A stretch of DNA of 64,000 nt, from positions 186,001 to 250,000 of the forward strand of contig CALRQL020000002.1 in NCBI GenBank assembly GCA_943370295.1. The letters are read 5' to 3'. The notes below the pieces were generated by a model. It was not told the origin of the DNA, ran no database searches, and saw nothing but the letters and a program-made list of their open reading frames with translations. The translations under genes and the position numbers were made by a program. Positions 56,361-63,570 of the stretch are shown one piece after another (within the stretch, counting starts at the first letter, position 1; the number at the start of each line of letters is the position of its first letter). The DNA comes from SB11 sp943370295 (GTDB lineage Bacteria > Bacteroidota > Bacteroidia > UBA8524).

Positions 56361-57375
56361 TAGTATCACTACCTATCGTTCGGGTAGCAAACACGGTGCC
56401 GTTTATTTGCGGAGCCTTAATTCCGTGTCCCCAAGTTTTGGCCGAAGTAATCACAAAGGCTTCATCCCAAAGTCGAGCATCAATAAACTGCTGTAATGTG
56501 GCTGTGCCACCCTCTACCAATACCGATTGGATATTGTGTTTGTAAAGCCCCTCTAAAACCTGCGGTATAAGCGGTTGTTCAAAATCAGTTTTGCAATAAT
56601 GTATGTGACCGTCTTCTTGTTCGGTTGTTTCATTAAAAACAATTACCCGTGCATCGTCTTTAAAAAGATTGAACGTTTTAGGAACGTCCAACTTACGGTC
56701 AATTAATATCCTTGTCGGGTTTTTTCCTTGCCAAAGCCTTGCTGTAAGCGAAGGATTGTCCAGCAAGGCAGTATTTTTTCCAACCAAAATGGCGTCTTCT
56801 TCGGTACGTAAACGGTGCACCCAAGTATTGGTTTCGGCATTGCTAATCCCTTTGTCCAAGTCGTTTTCAATGGGCAAGCGGCCTATAAAACCATCGGCAG
56901 TTTGTGCCCATTTCAGTAGTACATACGGACGCTTTTTTTCATTAAAACAAAAGAAACGGCGGTTTTGATAGCGGCATTCATTTTCTAACACACCAACTGT
57001 TACTTCAATGCCTGCATTTTTAAGTTTTTCAATTCCCTTACCTGCTACCAAACTAAATGTATCAGTAGTACCTATCACCACTCGTTGTAATTGGTGTGTT
57101 GTTATCAAATCAGCACAGGGCGGTGTTTTTCCGTAATGAGCGCAAGGCTCCAATGTCACAAACAATGTGCTTTGCGGTAAAATGCTTTTATCAGCTACAG
57201 CATTTATTGCATTCACTTCTGCATGGGCTTGGCCATACGCATGGTGATAACCTTCTCCTATAATAATCCCGTTATGCACAACTATACAACCTACCAAAGG
57301 GTTTTTACTTACTTTGCCCGCCCCCAGCTGCGCAAGTTGCAAACAACGCTGCATATATAATTCGTCTGAGGTCAA
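56335..57375 (-). CDS. ribD: Bifunctional riboflavin deaminase/reductase RibD
   Basis: 346 residues starting with TTG at 57375; an ATG at 57354 (MQRCLQLAQ) is the alternative and a weaker TATAATTG just upstream fits it. The N-terminal deaminase has the zinc site HAEVNAI (AHAE) and the Cys pair in LEPCAHYGKTPPCADLI. The C-terminal dihydrofolate-reductase-like domain (about 145-346) has YVLLKWAQTADGFIG, NPTRILIDRKLDV and VLVEGGTATLQQF. It performs the second and third steps of riboflavin synthesis. It overlaps the end of the Dph6-like gene and is divergent from prmC. Confidence 0.95.
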   Translation of the reverse strand: MTSDELYMQRCLQLAQLGAGKVSKNPLVGCIVVHNGIIIGEGYHHAYGQAHAEVNAINAVADKSILPQSTLFVTLEPCAHYGKTPPCADLITTHQLQRVVIGTTDTFSLVAGKGIEKLKNAGIEVTVGVLENECRYQNRRFFCFNEKKRPYVLLKWAQTADGFIGRLPIENDLDKGISNAETNTWVHRLRTEEDAILVGKNTALLDNPSLTARLWQGKNPTRILIDRKLDVPKTFNLFKDDARVIVFNETTEQEDGHIHYCKTDFEQPLIPQVLEGLYKHNIQSVLVEGGTATLQQFIDARLWDEAFVITSAKTWGHGIKAPQINGTVFATRTIGSDTINQLLPTE

Positions 57376-57441
57376 TTATAAATTTTTTTAAAAAAGATTG
57401 TATTTTGGTGTTAAAATTGCTGCAAAAATAGGCATTATACT

Positions 57442-57456
57442 GGCCAATTATTGGCC
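57442..57456. promoter_or_regulatory. 15-base palindrome upstream of prmC
   Basis: GGCCAAT, one base, ATTGGCC: a perfect palindrome in the intergenic region between ribD and prmC. It lies 25 bases before the preferred prmC start at 57482. It would be inside the coding region if the earlier start at 57398 were used, which argues for the later start. The protein that may bind it is unknown. Confidence 0.45.
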
Positions 57457-57481
57457 TAAAAAACAACTTATTATTTTCTCT

Positions 57482-58354
57482 TTGGCTAACAATATCAACC
57501 TTTTTGCAAAGCAACAACAATGTTCGCTTTTACTACAAAACATTTACCCTAAGGATGAGGCCGACAGCATTGTGCAATACGTATTTACCGAGGTGCTAAA
57601 ATTGAGCCCTTTGCAATTGCGCATGAACAAAGATGAGGTGTTGAAACCCATGGAAGCAGAGGCAATAGACATGGTGGTGAAGCGTTTGCTTACCCATGAG
57701 CCTGTGCAATACATTTTGGGGGTGGCTTATTTTTACGGATTACGGCTGGTGGTGCATCCAGGAGTATTGATACCCAGGCGTGAAACTGAAGAGTTGGTAG
57801 CTTTGATAGTGAAACAAAATGCTGTTACAGCCCCGCGTATGCTTGATATTGGTACCGGTAGCGGATGCATTGCTATTGCGTTGAAGCACTGCATACCAAA
57901 TGCAGAGGTTTTTGCTATTGATGCATCAGAAGCTGCGGTGAGACTGGCAAGACAAAATGCTTTGAGTTTGCTGCAACGTGACAAAGAGAAAAAATTTTTA
58001 CAGCGTGATATTTTTGATACTACTTGGTGGAATGAGTTAGGGAGCTTTGATGTTATTGTTTCTAATCCTCCTTATGTGACTGAGAGTGAGAAAGTAGAGA
58101 TGCAACCGAATGTACTTGCGTTTGAGCCCGCAGAGGCGCTATTTGTTCCAGATACAGACCCATTAAGGTATTACAGCACCATTGCTGATTTTTCTTTGCT
58201 GAACTTAAGGGTTAACGGAAAATTATATTTTGAAATTAATGAGCAGTTTGGTAATGAAACCAAAGAAATGCTTGAAAATAAAGGTTTTGCTGCTGTTGAA
58301 GTATATGCAGATATGCAAGGTAAACAGCGTATGATAAGTGCGGTAAAACGCTAA
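57482..58354 (+). CDS. prmC: Peptide chain release factor N5-glutamine methyltransferase PrmC
   Basis: 290 residues from a TTG at 57482, close to the usual PrmC length. The frame stays open upstream to a TTG at 57398, but those 28 extra residues match nothing I know and contain the palindrome. There is no ATG before the conserved part. Motifs: PVQYILGVAYFYGLRL, HPGVLIPRRETEELV, MLDIGTGSGCIAIAL (motif I) and the catalytic FDVIVSNPPYVTESE (NPPY). It methylates the GGQ glutamine of release factors. It is divergent from ribD. Confidence 0.9.
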   Translation: MANNINLFAKQQQCSLLLQNIYPKDEADSIVQYVFTEVLKLSPLQLRMNKDEVLKPMEAEAIDMVVKRLLTHEPVQYILGVAYFYGLRLVVHPGVLIPRRETEELVALIVKQNAVTAPRMLDIGTGSGCIAIALKHCIPNAEVFAIDASEAAVRLARQNALSLLQRDKEKKFLQRDIFDTTWWNELGSFDVIVSNPPYVTESEKVEMQPNVLAFEPAEALFVPDTDPLRYYSTIADFSLLNLRVNGKLYFEINEQFGNETKEMLENKGFAAVEVYADMQGKQRMISAVKR

Positions 58355-58356
58355 AA

Positions 58357-58394
58357 AATAAAAAAAAGGCCGGTTTTCAATATATCCGGCCTTT
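58357..58394 (-). terminator. Terminator of the cold-shock gene (rhlE-csp unit)
   Basis: AAAGGCCGG (58365-58373) pairs with CCGGCCTTT (58386-58394). On the minus strand the stem is followed by a run of T. It lies 20 bases after the stop at 58415; on the plus strand it is downstream of prmC. Confidence 0.85.
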
Positions 58395-58414
58395 CCAATC
58401 GGTTGTTTCTTCGA

Positions 58415-58606
58415 TTACGCCCTTCTTACGTTGGCGGCATTAAGGCCCCTGTTCGATTCTTTTACTTCGAACTCAACGGTGTCATCTTCTCTCAACTCAT
58501 CTTTGCATTCAGAGATGTGAACAAAAATGTCGGCACCGCCGTTGTCCCTTTTGATGAAACCGAAACCTTTAGATTCGTTAAAAAATTTAACTGTACCTTT
58601 TTCCAT
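58415..58606 (-). CDS. Cold-shock domain protein, CspA family
   Basis: 63 residues, one cold-shock domain: GTVKFFNESKGFGFIKRD holds RNP1 (KGFGFI) and ADIFVHISE holds RNP2 (IFVHI), then VEFEVKES and the final NRGLNAANVRR. It binds single-stranded RNA or DNA with the aromatic face. It lies 49 bases downstream of the RhlE helicase with no promoter box between them, so it is probably transcribed as rhlE-csp. A terminator follows. Confidence 0.93.
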   Translation of the reverse strand: MEKGTVKFFNESKGFGFIKRDNGGADIFVHISECKDELREDDTVEFEVKESNRGLNAANVRRA

Positions 58607-58655
58607 AAAATTTATTTGATTGTGTTATTTAAAATTGGGTTTTAGAATTTAATGC

Positions 58656-59900
58656 TTATGCGCTATACGCCCTTGAACGGTTGTTGTTGCGGCGGCTTCT
58701 TGCATAAGCGGCTTTGTGATTACGTTGTTGCTGTTGTATGCTTTGTGGGGGAGGAGCCATGGCAAATGTTTGCGCATAGGGATGTCCCTCAACCACATCA
58801 ACGGTTTTCTTAATCAGTTTTTGAATATCGCGTAAAAAGTCCATTTCATCGGCAGCACAAAACGACATAGCAATACCGTTTTCACCTGCCCTGCCTGTAC
58901 GGCCAATACGGTGCACGTATGATTCAGCCTCGTTAGGGATATCGTAATTGATAACGTGGCTTAGTTTTTCAACATCAATGCCGCGCGATGCTACATCAGT
59001 AGCTACCAATACGCTGATGGTTTTATCTTTAAACTGTTTTAAAGCTTTTACACGTTCGTTTTGAGATTTATTACCATGTATTGCCAAGGCAGCAATACCA
59101 TCGCGTTTCAATTCTCTAACTACTTTATCTGCACCGTGTTTGGTGCGGGTAAAAACAAGTGCATGCTCAATAGAATCGCTTACAATAAGGTGTTTAAGCA
59201 GCAATTTCTTATCGTCTTTGCTCACATAATAAACCGATTGTTCAACCAATTCAGTAGTAGATGAAACCGGACTTACCTCAACCTTTATGGGGTTGTGTAA
59301 TATGGTTTCGGCTAAAATCATTATCTCTCTTGAAGCTGTTGCCGAGAAGAATACAGTTTGACGCTTTGCGGGTAATTTTGCAATTATCTTTTTAATGTCG
59401 TGTATAAAACCCATGTCAAGCATGCGGTCTGCTTCATCAAACACCAGATATTTCACCTGTGCCAGCTTCACAATATTTTGTTGCACCAAATCAAGTAATC
59501 TGCCCGGGGTGGCTATTAAAATATCAACCCCGTTGCGCAATTCTTTTGCTTGGTGGTATTGTGATACGCCTCCAAAAATTACGGTATGTTTAAGTACTGT
59601 GTTTTTGCTATATGAGTCTATGTTTTCGCTTATTTGCAATGCAAGTTCGCGGGTAGGGGCTAAAATAAGAGCTTTAACTGTGGCAGCTGTGCCCGGTATT
59701 TTTTCGGCATCCAGCATTTGTATAATGGGTAATGCAAAGGCTGCTGTTTTTCCTGTGCCGGTTTGGGCACATCCAAAAATATCTTTTCCGTCTAATATAT
59801 GAGGGATAGCTTTGCTTTGGATAGGAGTGGGGGCTATGTAGCCCAATTCATCAAGCACGTCGGTTAACTTCGCACTGAGTTGTAACTTTGAAAATGTCAT
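58656..59900 (-). CDS. DEAD-box RNA helicase, RhlE type
   Basis: 414 residues. Motifs in order: the Q motif with YIAPTPIQSKAIP, Walker A AQTGTGKT (residues 46-53), PTRELALQ, DEADRMLDMGF, FFSATAS, then domain 2 with VFTRTKHGADKVV, LVATDVASRGIDV and HRIGRTGRAG. A short basic tail (RNHKAAYARSRRNNNRSR) follows. It unwinds short RNA duplexes with ATP; RhlE members act on rRNA and in cold adaptation. The promoter box TACCTTTG at 60061-60068 gives a leader of about 155 bases, long for this window. It is probably transcribed with the csp gene downstream. Confidence 0.93.
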   Translation of the reverse strand: MTFSKLQLSAKLTDVLDELGYIAPTPIQSKAIPHILDGKDIFGCAQTGTGKTAAFALPIIQMLDAEKIPGTAATVKALILAPTRELALQISENIDSYSKNTVLKHTVIFGGVSQYHQAKELRNGVDILIATPGRLLDLVQQNIVKLAQVKYLVFDEADRMLDMGFIHDIKKIIAKLPAKRQTVFFSATASREIMILAETILHNPIKVEVSPVSSTTELVEQSVYYVSKDDKKLLLKHLIVSDSIEHALVFTRTKHGADKVVRELKRDGIAALAIHGNKSQNERVKALKQFKDKTISVLVATDVASRGIDVEKLSHVINYDIPNEAESYVHRIGRTGRAGENGIAMSFCAADEMDFLRDIQKLIKKTVDVVEGHPYAQTFAMAPPPQSIQQQQRNHKAAYARSRRNNNRSRAYSA

Positions 59901-60060
59901 TAACTATTTTTATATAATATTTCTTCATACTTATCAGCAGGTATATTATGAATGAATTTAAGCCATTCACGGCCTGTGTTTAAAGAAAAATGTAAAATTA
60001 TTCGGATTGTAGAAGGGGGTACAAACAGATTGAGATACAATCTTCCTTAAGAAAGTGATA

Positions 60061-60068
60061 CAAAGGTA
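60061..60068 (-). promoter_or_regulatory. -7 box of the rhlE-csp unit
   Basis: TACCTTTG on the minus strand matches TAnnTTTG. It lies 160 bases before the rhlE ATG at 59900, leaving a long leader. Confidence 0.5.
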
Positions 60069-60118
60069 AAGCTTTATATTGGTAAATTTATCATTTTTCT
60101 GAAAAAGAATGACTTACA

Positions 60119-60152
60119 CGGGATTCGTGTTCAGTCGAACACGAATTACCCG
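60119..60152 (-). promoter_or_regulatory. Strong hairpin across the stop codon of the second cold-shock gene
   Basis: In minus-strand RNA, CGGG, UA, AUUCGUGUUC pairs with GAACACGAAU, CCCG (loop GACU). All 14 positions pair and UA forms a bulge. The UAA stop codon lies within the stem. No T-run follows, so it is not a simple terminator; it may stabilise the 3' end or act with readthrough into the rhlE leader. Confidence 0.5.
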
Positions 60153-60601
60153 ATAATAGTAACGTTAGTGGCAGTAAGCCCGCGGGGTCCTTTTTCAGCT
60201 ATAAAAGTCACTTTATTATTTTCTTTCACCGGCTTAATTAAACCATTGGCGTGCACAAAAACAGTCTCGCCTGTTTTAGCATCTTTAATAAAGCCATAGC
60301 CTTTAGAGTCGTTAAAAAAGGTAACAGTACCGGTTCTTATTGCATCAGCCGCATCTTCAGGTTCACGGTGGGCTGCACCGGTAACAATATCTTCGGTGCG
60401 TATTTCACGCATTTTTTTGGGGTCGGGCGGGGTGTTAGATATGTTCCCGTTTTCATCCACATAAGCCATCATCTCTTCAAGGCTTTTGCCTTTTTTATAA
60501 TTGGCTTTGCGCTCTTCTCTTTTCTCCTCTTTCTCTTTCCTTTTTTTCTGCTTCTTTTTGTCGTTTTCTTTTTTGCCTTGTGTTTCTTTTGATCTCGCCA
60601 T
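60146..60601 (-). CDS. Cold-shock-domain protein with a Lys/Glu-rich N-terminal extension
   Basis: 151 residues. The first 45 residues are almost only Lys, Glu, Arg and Asp (RSKETQGKKENDKKKQ onwards), followed by a linker with NGNISNTPPDPKKMREI. The cold-shock domain occupies about 87-151: GTVTFFNDSKGYGFIKD, ETVFVHANGL, KVTFIAEKGPRGLTATNV. RNP1 is changed to KGYGFI and RNP2 to VFVHA, both still aromatic. The charged part probably adds RNA or ribosome contacts. A leader of about 75 bases runs from the box TACCTTTG at 60676-60683. A strong hairpin contains the stop codon. Confidence 0.9.
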   Translation of the reverse strand: MARSKETQGKKENDKKKQKKRKEKEEKREERKANYKKGKSLEEMMAYVDENGNISNTPPDPKKMREIRTEDIVTGAAHREPEDAADAIRTGTVTFFNDSKGYGFIKDAKTGETVFVHANGLIKPVKENNKVTFIAEKGPRGLTATNVTIIG

Positions 60602-60675
60602 AGAGTATTAATTTGTTTAGATATCCATTTGGTCCGACCAGATTGGTTAGAAAATAGCAGAATAAGTGGATGGTG

Positions 60676-60683
60676 CAAAGGTA
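60676..60683 (-). promoter_or_regulatory. -7 box of the second cold-shock gene
   Basis: TACCTTTG on the minus strand matches TAnnTTTG and lies 74 bases before the ATG at 60601. Confidence 0.55.
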
Positions 60684-60854
60684 CAAACAGTTATTGGTTC
60701 TTTAGCATGCTTATTGATTTTTAACTGAATCATCCGTCAATACTTACAACAAGCACCCTTTTTTACTTCCCCTGCTCACATAAAAATATATTCATTTACC
60801 CAAGTACCGGCCCCGTTTAACACATTACGCTATCCTCTTATTTTTTATATACTA

Positions 60855-60862
60855 TACCTTTG
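60855..60862 (+). promoter_or_regulatory. -7 box next to the short-chain dehydrogenase start
   Basis: TACCTTTG ends only 4 bases before the ATG at 60867, so the mRNA probably starts at or next to the start codon. Confidence 0.6.
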
Positions 60863-60866
60863 TGCC

Positions 60867-61571
60867 ATGGAATTAAACGGAAAAACTGCAATTGTTACAG
60901 GAGTTAGCAAAGGTATTGGCAAAGCCATTGTACAACAATTATTGGCAAACGGTTGTCGTGTAGCCGGTTTTGGGGTTACGGTGCCTGATTATGAGCATCC
61001 TGATTTTCTTTTTATTAAAACCGATGTGAGGAATTTTGAGGAAGTAAAAACCGCCTTTTTAAAGGCTCAAGAGCGTTTTGGTGAAGAGATTCACATATTA
61101 GTTAATAATGCCGGTTTGGGGTATTTCGGGTACCTTGAGAATATTTCGCTTGACCAATGGCATACTATGTATGATACCAATGTGAGTGGTACGTTTTATT
61201 GCTGCAAGCTGGTATTACCTATAATGAAAGCACAACAATACGGACATATTATAAATATATCATCAGTGGCGGGGCTTGAGGGTTACCCGCAAGTAGCAGC
61301 ATACAGCAGCACTAAGTTTGCAGTGCGTGGGTTAACAGAGGCTTTGTATAAAGAGGTGCGTGATTTTAGAGTAAAGGTTACTTGTGTATATCCGGGTTCT
61401 GTTAAAACTGAGTTTTTTAAGCACAGCCCCGGTATTCAACCTCATGATTATATGTTAATGCCTAACGATGTTGCCACTGCCATTGAGCAGATATTAGAAA
61501 CACCGGATAATTATCACACAGTAAATTACGAGATACGTCCCCTGCAACCTAAAGGACCTGTAACAAAATAG
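60867..61571 (+). CDS. Short-chain dehydrogenase/reductase (SDR)
   Basis: 234 residues, a classical SDR: NAD(P) motif TGVSKGIGKAI (residues 11-21, GxxxGxG), NNAGLGYFG with the structural NNAG, the active-site Ser in INISSVAGLEG, and YSSTKFAVRGLTEAL with the YxxxK pair. The substrate is unknown; sepiapterin-reductase-like and 3-ketoacyl-reductase-like members share this plan. The basic residues expected for NADP preference are not obvious. A perfect -7 box ends 4 bases before the ATG. Confidence 0.9.
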   Translation: MELNGKTAIVTGVSKGIGKAIVQQLLANGCRVAGFGVTVPDYEHPDFLFIKTDVRNFEEVKTAFLKAQERFGEEIHILVNNAGLGYFGYLENISLDQWHTMYDTNVSGTFYCCKLVLPIMKAQQYGHIINISSVAGLEGYPQVAAYSSTKFAVRGLTEALYKEVRDFRVKVTCVYPGSVKTEFFKHSPGIQPHDYMLMPNDVATAIEQILETPDNYHTVNYEIRPLQPKGPVTK

Positions 61572-61591
61572 GCATTTTTGTTTTTTTAAGA

Positions 61592-61599
61592 TACTTTTG
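61592..61599 (+). promoter_or_regulatory. -7 box of the asparaginase-domain gene
   Basis: TACTTTTG matches TAnnTTTG and ends 45 bases before the ATG at 61645, so this gene probably has its own promoter despite the SDR gene close upstream. Confidence 0.5.
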
Positions 61600-61644
61600 C
61601 AACCGGTATTTTAAAAGTGTTTCTTACGCGAACCTAATAATTAA

Positions 61645-62136
61645 ATGGGAATACGACTATTTGTAACCGGTGGAACTTTTGACAAAGAATATAATGAATT
61701 AACCGGACAACTTCATTTTAAAGACACTCACATTCCAGAACTGCTAGAAAAAGGACGCAGCCGTTTAGACATTAGCATACGCACGCTGATGATGATTGAT
61801 AGTCTTGAAATGACGGAGACTGACCGTAAAATAATTTTGGACAGTTGTCTGCGTTGCGAAGAGCAAAATATCGTTATTAACCACGGAACGGATACAATGG
61901 TTGAAACCGCTAAAGTACTTGCAAACGGCGGGATAAAAGATAAAACAATTGTGCTTACAGGTGCCATGATACCGATACAGTTTGGCAGCAGTGACGGATT
62001 GTTTAATTTGGGTAGTGCCCTTGCATTTGCGCAAGCATTGCCATACGGGGTTTATATAGCCATGAATGGCCGTTATTTTAATTGGGACAACGTTCGCAAA
62101 AACCGACAGACAGGCTATTTTGAGGAGTTAAAGTAA
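61645..62136 (+). CDS. Stand-alone asparaginase N-terminal domain protein
   Basis: 163 residues that match only the N-terminal catalytic domain of type I/II asparaginases: FVTGGTFDKEYNE with the nucleophile Thr, VINHGTDTMVETA with the second Thr-Asp pair, and LTGAMIPIQFGSSDG. The C-terminal domain of the usual 320-350-residue enzyme is absent, and the frame ends cleanly with TAA, so this is a known short architecture and not a truncation within this locus. Whether it hydrolyses asparagine is unsettled. It lies 73 bases after the SDR gene. Confidence 0.85.
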   Translation: MGIRLFVTGGTFDKEYNELTGQLHFKDTHIPELLEKGRSRLDISIRTLMMIDSLEMTETDRKIILDSCLRCEEQNIVINHGTDTMVETAKVLANGGIKDKTIVLTGAMIPIQFGSSDGLFNLGSALAFAQALPYGVYIAMNGRYFNWDNVRKNRQTGYFEELK

Positions 62137-62184
62137 GCTGAGGGTGATTAGTGGTTAGTATTTAGTATTTAGGATGAAAAGTTC

Positions 62185-63375
62185 TTAATACAGTTCAACC
62201 ACAAGGCTAACGGTTTTTACATCCATACCCAGTTTGCCCAACTCAAAACCTTCGCCACTGGGCTCGGCAGTTACATAACGGTTGTTTTTGTACATGAACG
62301 AATAATTGGCCGTTTCTTCGGGCAGCTTTAATGCAATGGCCACGTGTTCATCGTTTTCATACACTAAGGCCACGCTTTGCACTCCCAGCATTTCTTTTAC
62401 AAGGGTGGCATACAGCACCACCTTGTCTTCACAATCGGCAAAATCATTGTAAAGTACTTCTTCGCTATAAGCGTAACGTTCATAGCCCCAAGCCTCTTCG
62501 TCGGTTTTGTAGGGTATTTCCTGTACAAACTTCAGCAAAAAGCCCAATGCCTCCCGTTTGCCCATGCTATCAATGGTAGAGCGCAGTTCTTTTATGAGCG
62601 TGTTTTTTAACGCTTCAGAAAAACCGTAGTTTACATAAATACTGCCCAGTTCAACAATGGGCAAGTCTTTCAAATACAGTATCAGTGATTTGTTGAGTGT
62701 GTACGTATAGCTGAACTTTTTGCCTGCAAACTCAAAAGCATGAGCCTTTTTCTGAGTAAGAGCATTCAACTTGGGATAGGCGTGCTTATTCAGTTTAAAG
62801 TCCTGTAAAGTAAAGTTACGCGGAGTTTTTGGTTTGTATTCAAATACTTTGCCCGCAGTAGGGTAGGGAGTGCGTGCAAAACTAAGGTCGGTGTATATTT
62901 TACCGCCCTTCATTATGTAGCCCGTGCCGTAGGGCTTGGCATCCATGCTGCCGTATAAAGTAATGTTTTTTGCATCGTAGCATAGCATCACATCCATGCT
63001 ATCGTGGTACAAGATGTACCATTTTACAAGCGTTCGGTAGTTTTGGGGCCGGTGGGCAAAAGCCTTTTCAGTAAAGGCAGTAATCAATAATGTTTTGCCC
63101 ACATCGTCCAAACCAAAATAGGTGGCGGTTTTTTGTACCTCTTTAATTAAAGGTACATGGTGCGGGTTAATGACCTCTTCATCAAACCTTTTAATAAATT
63201 GTTCAACAGCGTTTTCATATCGTATCGTATTTAAAGTTGTGTCGTAACTTATGCTTACCGGGTGGCCGTAAAAATCAAACGTTACAGTTTTATTCTCAAT
63301 ACCTTTAGCACCCGTTTGGTAAATAATAGCCAAAAGCAGTGCCAAACTTCCCTTCTGTATTATAGTAAACGCCAT
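62185..63375 (-). CDS. Transglutaminase-like cysteine protease-fold protein
   Basis: 396 residues. An N-terminal hydrophobic stretch (SLALLLAIIYQTGA) probably acts as a signal peptide. The middle is helical with no clear domain. Residues 280-396 resemble a transglutaminase-like core: NDFADCEDKVVLYATLVKE with the candidate nucleophile Cys near 314, YENDEHVAIAL with the His near 344, and YVTAEPSGEGFELG where Glu replaces the usual Asp near 370. It may be a peptidase or a catalytically altered peptide-binding protein in the periplasm. It is on the same strand as the lepB gene that starts outside the window. Confidence 0.72.
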   Translation of the reverse strand: MAFTIIQKGSLALLLAIIYQTGAKGIENKTVTFDFYGHPVSISYDTTLNTIRYENAVEQFIKRFDEEVINPHHVPLIKEVQKTATYFGLDDVGKTLLITAFTEKAFAHRPQNYRTLVKWYILYHDSMDVMLCYDAKNITLYGSMDAKPYGTGYIMKGGKIYTDLSFARTPYPTAGKVFEYKPKTPRNFTLQDFKLNKHAYPKLNALTQKKAHAFEFAGKKFSYTYTLNKSLILYLKDLPIVELGSIYVNYGFSEALKNTLIKELRSTIDSMGKREALGFLLKFVQEIPYKTDEEAWGYERYAYSEEVLYNDFADCEDKVVLYATLVKEMLGVQSVALVYENDEHVAIALKLPEETANYSFMYKNNRYVTAEPSGEGFELGKLGMDVKTVSLVVELY

Positions 63376-63570
63376 TAGTCGGTCAAACGTTGCATTGTAA
63401 ACTTTAAATCATACGCTGTTGTTTATATATCAAAACTACAAAAGCAGCTAAGAAATTGCGCTACCGGCACGATTTATTTTTTGTTGTAAAATATAGGTTG
63501 TTATAAAAAGAACTAAGGCACAAAAAGTAGGGTAACTCTTTATGCCTTAGTAAGTATAAGTGCTATTAGA

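Noticed and set aside
59851..59928. 25-codon upstream frame overlapping the rhlE start
   Set aside because: It begins with a good-looking MKKYY in the rhlE leader and runs into the gene in another frame, but such a short AT-rich frame is expected by chance and no conservation can be shown here.
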